NCBI GenBank assembly: GCA_017651785.1 | Contig: JAGCCD010000054.1 | Location: 1 to 5,118, forward strand | Origin: Bacteroidales bacterium | GTDB taxonomy: Bacteria; Bacteroidota; Bacteroidia; Bacteroidales; UBA932 | DNA: 5,118 nucleotides | Direction of reading: 5' to 3' | Shown here: piece after piece, positions 1 through 5,118 of the stretch | Numbering within the stretch: position 1 is the stretch's first letter | Layout of the letters: each line of letters starts with the position of its first letter | Notes under the pieces: model-generated | What the model saw: only the letters and a program-made list of their open reading frames with translations | What the model was told of the DNA's origin: nothing | Database searches by the model: none | Position numbers and translations under genes: made by a program

Positions 1-612
1 ATGCACAAGATATATTTCGAGAAACGCTGCATTATCATCTGCGACCCTTCGGACCAGGCTCTCGCAGACCCCAACTCCATAGAGTTTCACAGCGGCAACA
101 AGCTTGACCTGCACACTCTGGTGACTATGTTCAAGGCATCCGAGTCGTTGAGCCGCATATATATTCCGTCACTGGACACAGATGCCACATACAAAAGCCT
201 GTGCTCCGAGTTCCGCGAGGTGAATGCCGCCGGGGGCCTTGTTTCCAACCGCCGCGGAGATTATCTGCTGATAAGCCGTAACGGCCTGTGGGACTTACCA
301 AAAGGGCATCAGGAAGCAGGGGAGGACATAAGCGTTACGGCCCTGCGCGAGGTGCAGGAAGAAACGGGAGTAGAGGCGCTCGAGCTTCGGGACCTGATCT
401 GCATCACAGACCACTGCTATCTGAGGAACGACATCTGGCATCTTAAACACACCTGGTGGTATGACATGCTGTATACGGATCCGGTAGATCTCACGCCGCA
501 AAGGGAAGAAGACATAAGCAAAGCGGCCTGGGTTGCCAAGTCAAGCCTCCCGCCTTATCTCAAAAACACTTACCCTTCCATACTTGAAGTCTTCCGGGAA
601 GCAAAGGTGTGA
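1..612 (+). CDS. Nudix hydrolase with N-terminal extension
   Basis: Nudix proteins hydrolyse nucleoside diphosphates linked to another moiety (X); the substrate here cannot be read from sequence. A complete Nudix box runs from residue 102 to 124: G102, E108, then R116-E117, E120-E121 and G123, fitting GX5EX7REUXEEXGU with no mismatch, so the Mg-binding glutamates are intact. The Nudix fold appears to begin near residue 77 (AAGGLV) and the motif WDLPKG (97-102) leads into the box. The first 75 or so residues are outside the catalytic domain and I do not recognise them; from memory, Bacteroidota Nudix proteins of about 200 residues carry a similar N-terminal part. The ATG is the first base of the window, so no upstream signal is visible and a longer form cannot be excluded, although MHKIYFEKR looks like a natural N-terminus. 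The stop lies 33 bases before queA on the same strand, so co-transcription is plausible. The family call is sure; the substrate and biological role are unknown. Confidence 0.93.
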   Translation: MHKIYFEKRCIIICDPSDQALADPNSIEFHSGNKLDLHTLVTMFKASESLSRIYIPSLDTDATYKSLCSEFREVNAAGGLVSNRRGDYLLISRNGLWDLPKGHQEAGEDISVTALREVQEETGVEALELRDLICITDHCYLRNDIWHLKHTWWYDMLYTDPVDLTPQREEDISKAAWVAKSSLPPYLKNTYPSILEVFREAKV

Positions 613-627
613 AACTTTTTTGGTTTC
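611..627 (+). other. weak hairpin between the Nudix gene and queA
   Basis: GAAAC at 611-615 pairs with GTTTC at 623-627 around a T-rich loop, and one T-G wobble can add a sixth pair. It starts inside the TGA stop codon of the Nudix gene. The stem is short and AT-rich and there is no T-run after it (the T-run is in the loop), so it is not a convincing intrinsic terminator. It is recorded because it takes up half of the short gap before queA. Confidence 0.2.
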
Positions 628-633
628 AATTCC

Positions 634-645
634 GTATAATTATAC
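634..645 (+). repeat. perfect 12-bp palindrome touching the queA start
   Basis: GTATAATTATAC reads identically on both strands and ends one base before the queA ATG. It contains TATAAT (635-640). A sigma70-like -10 here would place transcription start at about the ATG and give a leaderless mRNA, but I see no matching -35 at the usual distance, and the Bacteroidota primary sigma factor is known to prefer TAnnTTTG, which is absent. Other readings are a small operator or chance AT-rich sequence. The leader has no Shine-Dalgarno sequence, which is normal for this phylum. Confidence 0.35.
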
Positions 646-1695
646 ATGAAACTTTCCCAATTCAACTTCGATCTTCCCGCAGAGAGGATCGCAAAGGAGC
701 CCACGCGCTGGCGTGACGAGTGCAAACTTATGGTCCTGAACCGCAAGACCGGCGAGATAGAGCACAGACAGTTCAAAGATATCCTGGACTATTTCCACAA
801 AGGAGACCGCTTCGTATTCAACGACACCAAGGTATTTCCCGCAAAGCTTTACGGCAAGAAGGAAAAGACCGGCGCAGACATCATGGTCTTCCTGCTCCGC
901 GAGCTTAACCGCGAGCAGCGCCTCTGGGACGTAATAGTTGAACCCGCAAGAAAAATAAGGATAGGCAACAAGCTCTACTTCGGAGAAGACGAGAGCATGG
1001 TGGCGGAAGTGATAGACAACACTACTTCCCGCGGCCGCACCCTCCGTTTCCTCTACGACGGACCTTACGAGGAGTTCAAAGAGTCCCTGTTCGCCCTCGG
1101 CCAAACTCCTGTCCCCGAGTGGGTTAAGGAAAACGTAGACGCATCCGACGCAGAGAACTTCCAGACCATCTTCGCCTCCAAGGAGGGTGCCGTATCGGCT
1201 CCCGCAGCCGGCCTGCACTTCTCACGCGAGCTGATGAACAGGATGATCCTCGCCGACGTGGAGAAGACCTTCATCACCATCCATATGGGCATAGGCCACT
1301 TCCGCAGCGTAGACGTAGAAGACCTTTCCAAGCACAAGGTAGACAGCGAGCACATGATCATAAGCCAGCAGGCTTCGGACGAGATAAACGCCACCAAGCG
1401 CGCCGGCGGCAAGATCTGCGCCGTGGGCGTAACCGTCATCCGTGCACTTGAGACATATGTCACCACAAACGCGGAAATCCGTCCCAACGACACCTGGACC
1501 GGCAAATTTATCTTCCCTCCGTACGATTTCAGCATAGCGGATGCCTTTGTCTCCAACTTCCACCTGCCCTGCTCCACCATGCTTATGATGGAAGCGGCCT
1601 TCGGAGGTTATGAGAAAGTGATGGAGGCCTATCGCCAGGCCCTTGAGATGGATTACCGCTTCGGTCCTTACGGAGACGCGCTGCTTATAATATAG
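646..1695 (+). CDS. queA: QueA, SAM:tRNA ribosyltransferase-isomerase
   Basis: QueA is a cytosolic enzyme of queuosine synthesis. It transfers the ribosyl part of S-adenosylmethionine to preQ1 at tRNA position 34 and isomerises it to epoxyqueuosine. The 349-residue length is typical. Family blocks appear in order: NDTKVFPAKL (59-68), TIFASKEG followed by SAPAAGLHFS (174-193), TIHMGIGHFR (211-220), KHKVDSEHM (229-237), CAVGVTVIRALE (258-269), FIFPPYDF (288-295), SNFHLPCSTMLMMEAAFGG (303-321) and YRFGPYGDALLI (337-348). The MKLSQF start matches the Bacteroides-type QueA N-terminus as I recall it, which fixes the start even though there is no Shine-Dalgarno. Some usually conserved positions differ: V262 where AVGTT is common, A187 where APTAGLHF is common, and V232-D233 where MHSE-like motifs are common. 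The folds around them are intact, so I expect a working enzyme. Other queuosine genes are not in the window. The last 11 bases overlap the 3' end of the converging lipoprotein gene. Confidence 0.97.
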   Translation: MKLSQFNFDLPAERIAKEPTRWRDECKLMVLNRKTGEIEHRQFKDILDYFHKGDRFVFNDTKVFPAKLYGKKEKTGADIMVFLLRELNREQRLWDVIVEPARKIRIGNKLYFGEDESMVAEVIDNTTSRGRTLRFLYDGPYEEFKESLFALGQTPVPEWVKENVDASDAENFQTIFASKEGAVSAPAAGLHFSRELMNRMILADVEKTFITIHMGIGHFRSVDVEDLSKHKVDSEHMIISQQASDEINATKRAGGKICAVGVTVIRALETYVTTNAEIRPNDTWTGKFIFPPYDFSIADAFVSNFHLPCSTMLMMEAAFGGYEKVMEAYRQALEMDYRFGPYGDALLII

Positions 1696-2224
1696 CCAGC
1701 CCTTCGTTTGTATTCCGGGGCTTTACCACATCGTAGACGGTAAAGGTTCCGTTTCTTACTTCGGCCTTGTCACCCTGAGGGGAGGCAAGGTCGAATTCGA
1801 ATTTAATGGTGTAGGCGACGCTTGAAAGCACGCTGCTGTGGAATTCTATCCAGCCGGATGTGCACTCATAGGCAACTCCGCCATATAGCCAGTCAAACTG
1901 CACGTCGAAGAACTCTTCCGTTCCGTTGAAGTAATACTTCTTACCGTATTTGAAGGGGCCGTCGTTTGCAAACTGAAGCTTGAGGCCGGTGGCTTTATAG
2001 AAGAAGCGGAAAACTACCCGGTCATCGTCCATAATAAAGAATTCGGGGACGGAATACTCCATGCTCACCGGGTAGGTGTCTTCCTCGCATAAGGAGCTTT
2101 GGGAAGCGCCGTTGAATTTCATTTCACACTTCCAGCGGGGTGGCTTGTATTCGATGACCATCATGCAGGAAGCGAGACTCAACAGGCTCACAGCCAGGAG
2201 GATATATTTGATGCAGTTTCTCAT
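1685..2224 (-). CDS. small lipoprotein, distal member of a tandem pair
   Basis: A 179-residue predicted lipoprotein of unknown function. It has a short charged N-terminus, a hydrophobic stretch (about 6-19) and lipobox LASC with Cys20 as the lipidated residue. The acidic signal often linked with surface export in Bacteroidota is not obvious after the Cys (MMVIEYK follows). The mature part is rich in alternating hydrophobic and aromatic residues, suggesting a beta-sandwich or lipocalin-like fold. Recognisable spots are G94-K-K-Y97, Y114-G115 leading to G124-W125-I-E-F128, Y138-T-I-K-F-E-F144, and N158-G159-T-F-T-V163. The pattern recalls small Bacteroidota lipoprotein families such as DUF6252, but I could not check this. 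Cys33, Cys46 and Cys121 remain after processing. The same motifs occur in the neighbouring lipoprotein, suggesting duplication. The ATG lies 2 bases after the neighbour's stop (TGACCATG), so translation is probably coupled. The stop lies within the queA 3' end. Confidence 0.85.
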   Translation of the reverse strand: MRNCIKYILLAVSLLSLASCMMVIEYKPPRWKCEMKFNGASQSSLCEEDTYPVSMEYSVPEFFIMDDDRVVFRFFYKATGLKLQFANDGPFKYGKKYYFNGTEEFFDVQFDWLYGGVAYECTSGWIEFHSSVLSSVAYTIKFEFDLASPQGDKAEVRNGTFTVYDVVKPRNTNEGLAIL

Positions 2225-2226
2225 GG

Positions 2227-2769
2227 TCAGTTCCCTCCTTCCTTTATGAGTTCTCCTTTTTTGATGTACTGCATCCTGCGTCCGACCTGTAATATCCCTT
2301 CGGTGGCCTCGAAAGTGCTTTGCCCGTCGTCGCAGGTAAACTGGAAGTGCAACTCATAGCTGCAGTAGGGCTCACACGATTTGCGCGTGAACATGTACCA
2401 TCCGCCCGTGATGGTGGCGTCTCCATACCGGCCTTTCATGTAGTTTTGACCGGCATTGTCTTTGTCTGACAACTGATAACGGTTGCCGTCTGTGAACCAG
2501 GATTTCTGTTCGTCCAGACTGAGTGTGAGGTAATTGGATTGCAGCTGGAACCGGGCAGACCCTCCGTTTGGATTCTCTTCAAGCCAAAGACGGCATGAAC
2601 TCTCTGCGTAGAAGTGATTGCCAGACACAAACCCCCAGTCCTCGTACTCAAAGCGTTGACCGTCAACTACATACTCGAGATGGATGAATGGCTCCCCGGT
2701 ATAATCGTCGTGCAGTTTGCACGAGCACAAACTGAGCAGGGCTAACAGCAGGGGGGCTATCCTTCTCAT
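2227..2769 (-). CDS. small lipoprotein, proximal member of a tandem pair
   Basis: A 180-residue predicted lipoprotein of unknown function. A longer frame opens at 2805, but that start would add 12 residues without a sensible signal peptide and overlap the barrel gene. The ATG at 2769 gives MRRIAPLLLALLSLCSC, a standard lipoprotein signal with lipobox LCSC and Cys17 as lipidated residue, so I chose it. KLHDD follows the Cys; acidic residues here are compatible with, but do not prove, surface display. The mature chain has C59, C132, C136 and C146, enough for two disulfides. Motifs shared with the downstream lipoprotein at nearly the same positions are L81-x-L83, G95-N-R-Y98, Y115-G116 leading to G123-W124-x-x-F127, Y138-E-L-H-F-Q-F144 and G158-I-L-Q-V162. 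The start is one base after the barrel stop (TGACATG), with no Shine-Dalgarno, consistent with translational coupling. A secreted, envelope-anchored protein is well supported; its role is not. Confidence 0.86.
   Translation of the reverse strand: MRRIAPLLLALLSLCSCKLHDDYTGEPFIHLEYVVDGQRFEYEDWGFVSGNHFYAESSCRLWLEENPNGGSARFQLQSNYLTLSLDEQKSWFTDGNRYQLSDKDNAGQNYMKGRYGDATITGGWYMFTRKSCEPYCSYELHFQFTCDDGQSTFEATEGILQVGRRMQYIKKGELIKEGGN
2233..2244 (-). promoter_or_regulatory. strong Shine-Dalgarno-like run before the distal lipoprotein
   Basis: On the minus strand AAGGAAGGAGGG lies inside the last codons of the proximal lipoprotein gene (it encodes Lys-Glu-Gly-Gly). The GGAGG core (2234-2238) is 9 bases before the ATG at 2224. 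The distance suits ribosome binding. Bacteroidota rarely depend on such sites and the other starts here lack one as strong, so it may be active, or may be a by-product of the Glu-Gly-Gly codons. Confidence 0.35.
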
Positions 2770-2770
2770 G

Positions 2771-3505
2771 TCAGAAAGTTTTCTTGAGACCAAAAGTAAA
2801 CGCACCCTGTGTGCCTACACCAAGCTCCATATAGAAGTAAAGGTTGCGGGCAGATGTGATAATATCCATGCCGATAGGAGTAACCTGCCAGCCAATGGGC
2901 GGAATTATCATGGCCGTCCAGAATGCGGATGCGAAGTCTTCTTCCAACATCTGGGCGTATTGACCGGTAAGAGATCCGTAGACCATCTTGCCTTCTTCGT
3001 CCCTTGACGCATAAATAGTGTTGAGGTAACCCAGGGCCACTTTTGAATACAGACTCACTTTGTCTCTGTGGAGCCAGCGGTACTTGAAATCGGGCATAAC
3101 GCTCACGTTTGCAACCAGGGCTGTGGGTAGGGCGGATAAGACGTCTGCATTGATGCTGGCGCCTACGGCAATCTTTTCGTTAAGCCAGCGGTCGTATTCT
3201 ACGGAGAGGCTTGGGACAAAGAAAGGAACGGCCACAAAAAATTCATCCTTTATGGCGGAACCCAGGATTGAAATGATGAGGCTCGCATATGCTCCGACAA
3301 TCTGCAGGCCGGAACCAAGGGTCAGGGAGACGTCGATCTCGTTTCGATTGAAATCCGGGATATAAGGCGCCGGCGCTTCTTCCGGGAATGACGGAAGCAC
3401 CTGGACTACAGTCGTTGTGTCGACGGCCTCTTCTACAATCTCCTGGCCGTATGCCGAGCCAAGGACCGCGAAGGCCATAATTATGGTGGCAAGTATCCGT
3501 TTCAT
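2771..3505 (-). CDS. predicted outer-membrane beta-barrel protein
   Basis: A 244-residue exported protein that I do not recognise beyond its general class. Residues 1-20 form a signal peptide ending SAYG with likely cleavage before Gln21; there is no lipobox Cys. Residues 21-52 are acidic, then rich in Thr, Val and Pro (EEAPAPYIPDF), probably a flexible periplasmic segment. From about 57 onward there are alternating hydrophobic and polar stretches suited to membrane beta-strands, with turns such as EYDRWLNEKIAVGA (103-116) and FKYRWLHRDKVSLYSKVALGY (140-160). The end, YMELGVGTQGAFTFGLKKTF, has an alternating pattern with terminal Phe, the usual signal for outer-membrane assembly. A stretch near 68-82 is unusually hydrophobic. 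The size suggests about 8 to 10 strands; a pore, a structural role or a partner for the two lipoproteins encoded just downstream are all possible. It follows the permease gene after 41 bases and ends one base before the next start. Confidence 0.8.
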   Translation of the reverse strand: MKRILATIIMAFAVLGSAYGQEIVEEAVDTTTVVQVLPSFPEEAPAPYIPDFNRNEIDVSLTLGSGLQIVGAYASLIISILGSAIKDEFFVAVPFFVPSLSVEYDRWLNEKIAVGASINADVLSALPTALVANVSVMPDFKYRWLHRDKVSLYSKVALGYLNTIYASRDEEGKMVYGSLTGQYAQMLEEDFASAFWTAMIIPPIGWQVTPIGMDIITSARNLYFYMELGVGTQGAFTFGLKKTF

Positions 3506-3526
3506 ACGTCCTATAAATACAGTAGC

Positions 3527-3546
3527 AGCCGGAATCTTGCTTCGGC
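3527..3546 (-). other. possible hairpin in the 41-base gap before the barrel gene
   Basis: Just after the permease stop, the minus strand reads GCCGAAGCAAGATTCCGGC (3546-3528). GCCGAA can pair with TTCCGGC if one C bulges. There is no T-run after it, so it does not look like a terminator. It could be an mRNA processing or stability element, or chance. The rest of the gap (3506-3527) holds AT-rich TATTTATAG and a weak AGGA four bases ahead of the barrel ATG. I see no TAnnTTTG promoter box. Confidence 0.25.
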
Positions 3547-4680
3547 TTACTTGATTCTTACGGTTTCTGCGGGATCTACCTTCGAAATGAAGAGGGTAGG
3601 GATGAGGAGCATGAGCATGATGGCGCCAAAGGCCAGCACATCCACCGCGATCACCAGGGCGGGGCTGATGTAAACGGGAACGAACGACACGAAGTAATTC
3701 GCCGGGTTAAGGCGGATGAAATGAGTGGCGCCCTGTACCAGGCAAAAAAGTAGCGCGAGGCCGTTGCCAATAATCATTCCCACCGCTACTATGCGGGCCG
3801 CAACGCGCAGGAACACTCCTGCAATGGCGCGATTGCCCATTCCCAGGCTCTTTAGTGTGCCAATTGTGCTGATATTGCGGAATAGCAGGATGAGCAGTCC
3901 GGAAATCATGTTGAATCCGGCAACCACCGTCATCAGCAATATGATGGCAAGGACATTAAAGTCAATCAGATCCAGCCAGTCGAAGAGCTGGGGATAGCGC
4001 TGGCGGGCGGTTGATACGCGGAGCACATCTTCCTCTTCCGTGTGTGAAACGTACGAGACCAGACTCATTTCCATGGCTGCGTTTTCTGCGGGAACGCCCT
4101 GGTTCATAAGGACTTCCAGCGATCCTGCGGTATCTGCGCCCCAGCCGCAGAGGCGCTGCATATCCGAGAGCGGCACAAGGACTGTGAGCATTTCGTCGGA
4201 ATCTACCGGGGCGTCGTACACCTCGCTCACTGTGAACTTGCGTGCCCTTACTTTTTCTTCTACGAAGTAAGCGGTGAAGCTGTCACCGGAGTTAAGGTGC
4301 AGCGTGCGCGACAGGCGGGAAGGGATGCGTGCCTGCAGGGAACAGCTGTCGGCCATCGGGATACCCTTTACCAGCACGCCGGAAATGTCTTCCGGGCCCT
4401 TGATGATGGCGGGCTTCCAGATGACGGGCGTTATGCTCTGCACGCCGTTAACCTCCCGAAGCTTGTCCAGGTACGACAGATCAAGGCTTACCGGTGCGTC
4501 GTTGCTGCCGGACAGGGTGATGTCACCGGCGACCTCGGATATTCCTCGCCTAATCTCGTGCCTGAAGCCGCCGGAAATGGCCAGCGACAGTATCATCACG
4601 AAGAACGACACCGCAATGGCGACCGCCGCGAGCCTCCCCTTGAACCTGAGTCTTGACGCTATGAATCCCTGGGCCTTCAT
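3547..4680 (-). CDS. LolC/LolE-like ABC transporter permease (FtsX family)
   Basis: An inner-membrane permease of the FtsX/MacB superfamily, closest in layout to LolC/LolE, which with the ATPase LolD extract lipoproteins from the inner membrane and pass them to LolA. At 377 residues it is somewhat shorter than E. coli LolC/LolE (about 400), mainly at the N-terminus. Order: first membrane segment about 17-37 followed by SGGFRHEI; periplasmic core about 45-235, including VLVKGIP (102-108); FtsX domain with segments about 242-267, 286-316 and 337-365. The cytoplasmic coupling region RNISTIGTLKSLGMGNRAI (268-286) matches the LolC/E pattern in which the permease contacts its ATPase, and the C-terminus ISKVDPAETVRIK fits the usual 'P.E.lR' ending. 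No ATPase gene is in the window, so the partner must be elsewhere. The ATG directly abuts the transglycosylase stop (TAAATG) with no Shine-Dalgarno. A generic FtsX-like exporter is the alternative; Lol-like is favoured. Confidence 0.88.
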   Translation of the reverse strand: MKAQGFIASRLRFKGRLAAVAIAVSFFVMILSLAISGGFRHEIRRGISEVAGDITLSGSNDAPVSLDLSYLDKLREVNGVQSITPVIWKPAIIKGPEDISGVLVKGIPMADSCSLQARIPSRLSRTLHLNSGDSFTAYFVEEKVRARKFTVSEVYDAPVDSDEMLTVLVPLSDMQRLCGWGADTAGSLEVLMNQGVPAENAAMEMSLVSYVSHTEEEDVLRVSTARQRYPQLFDWLDLIDFNVLAIILLMTVVAGFNMISGLLILLFRNISTIGTLKSLGMGNRAIAGVFLRVAARIVAVGMIIGNGLALLFCLVQGATHFIRLNPANYFVSFVPVYISPALVIAVDVLAFGAIMLMLLIPTLFISKVDPAETVRIK

Positions 4681-5118
4681 TTACGGACAGATATGGCGGT
4701 AACGTTCGTGGAAAGCACGCACGCGGCGTACGTACGACAGGGTTTCCCTGCCGTTAAAGGCGCCGAACTTTATCGTATCCAGCGCGGCTATGGAGTCGTG
4801 TTGCATCTGAGGAATAACGGCGGCGATGTTTTCCCACCTGGAGACATCCTTTCCCGAGTGCCGGGCGTAGTTGATGCAGTCTTTAAGGCGTCCCGTGCCG
4901 GCGTTATAAGCGGCAAGAGTGAACTTTGACAGTTCCTCCGGGTCGGCGGCCAGGCGCCTGTAGCGCTTCTCTATGGCCCTCAGCATCATCACCCCGGCCC
5001 GGATGTTCTCTTCGGGGTCAAGCGGATTGGAGCAGCCGTAAGACTCGGCGGTGTCCGGAACAAGCTGCATAAGGCCGGCAGCGCCCCTGGGGGAGCGGAC
5101 CTCGATGTGGAACTTGGA
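4681..5118 (-). CDS. MltF-like lytic transglycosylase, C-terminal part
   Basis: The C-terminal 145 residues of a membrane-bound or periplasmic SLT-family lytic transglycosylase, which cuts the MurNAc-GlcNAc bond of peptidoglycan and leaves a 1,6-anhydro end. The frame runs open through the window edge; the internal Met at 5070 is not the start because family sequence continues upstream of it. The visible part begins SKFHIEVRSPRGAAGLMQLVP, the block after the catalytic Glu (usually ES.F...A.S..GA.GLMQ), so the Glu should be the codon just beyond base 5118. Then follow DPEENIRAG, the FTLAAYNAGTGRLKDCINYA block and GRETLSYVRRV. The AAYNAG plus G.ET..YV layout, and the extended middle with SRWENIAAVIP, resemble MltF more than Slt70 or MltC. 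MltF proteins normally carry an N-terminal solute-binding-type domain, which would lie outside the window. The stop abuts the Lol-like permease start, so this is probably the first visible gene of an envelope operon. Confidence 0.92.
   Translation of the reverse strand, partial: SKFHIEVRSPRGAAGLMQLVPDTAESYGCSNPLDPEENIRAGVMMLRAIEKRYRRLAADPEELSKFTLAAYNAGTGRLKDCINYARHSGKDVSRWENIAAVIPQMQHDSIAALDTIKFGAFNGRETLSYVRRVRAFHERYRHICP

Noticed and set aside
613..645. preQ1 riboswitch or Bacteroidota promoter before queA
   Set aside because: The gap is 33 bases, no preQ1-I type pseudoknot pattern is visible, and TAnnTTTG is absent.
640..1218. Minus-strand open frame of 192 codons opposite queA
   Set aside because: It is fully antisense to a certain gene, starts with no translation signal, and its product resembles no known family. 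It is a shadow of queA codon use.
1065..1580. Minus-strand open frame of 171 codons opposite the queA C-terminal half
   Set aside because: Antisense to conserved QueA motifs, with low-complexity Ser/Ala-rich sequence and no domain.
1698..1724. Possible terminator after queA: AGCCC (1698-1702) pairing with GGGCT (1718-1722), followed by TTT
   Set aside because: The stem is 5 bp with a 15-base loop and only three T after it, and it lies inside the lipoprotein coding sequence. Too weak to call.
2770..2805. Longer start (base 2805) for the proximal lipoprotein
   Set aside because: It adds MRLLLVSRKLSD ahead of a complete lipoprotein signal peptide and overlaps the barrel gene by 35 bases. The start at 2769 fits the signal peptide and the spacing.
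4274..4702. Plus-strand open frame of 142 codons opposite the permease
   Set aside because: Antisense to a well-supported membrane protein. Its product is Arg/Ser/Pro-rich with no recognisable domain.
1..5118. CRISPR array, tRNA or rRNA gene, insertion sequence or attachment site
   Set aside because: No direct-repeat array, cloverleaf, transposase motif or terminal inverted repeat is seen, and coding sequence fills nearly the whole window.

Overview
The window looks like chromosomal DNA of a member of Bacteroidota, most likely order Bacteroidales. Three things suggest this. The QueA protein closely resembles Bacteroides-type QueA as I remember it. Small lipoproteins and a signal-peptide-bearing beta-barrel protein are packed together in the way usual for this phylum. 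Most starts have no clear Shine-Dalgarno sequence. Genus cannot be decided by eye. I see no RNA gene, insertion sequence, CRISPR array or phage gene. Coding density is very high: the longest non-coding gap is 41 bases.

Left part, + strand (1-1695): a Nudix hydrolase with a perfect Nudix box and an uncharacterised N-terminal region of about 75 residues, then, after 33 bases, queA, which makes the epoxyqueuosine precursor in tRNA. The 33-base gap holds a perfect 12-bp palindrome that touches the queA start codon.

Right part, - strand (5118 down to 1685): five genes read leftwards and probably form one transcription unit. They are an MltF-like lytic transglycosylase (5' end cut by the window edge), a LolC/LolE-like permease, a predicted outer-membrane beta-barrel protein, and two small lipoproteins. 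The spacings are 0, 41, 1 and 2 bases. All five products are predicted to act in the envelope: peptidoglycan cleavage, lipoprotein release from the inner membrane, and outer-membrane or lipoprotein components of unknown function. The last lipoprotein gene converges on queA and overlaps its 3' end by 11 bases.

The main new point is that the two lipoproteins, 180 and 179 residues long, share a series of motifs at nearly the same positions and look like diverged tandem duplicates. They sit downstream of the barrel gene with almost no spacing, so the three could form a small outer-membrane assembly. That is inference. Nothing here is clearly an undescribed defence or mobile system.
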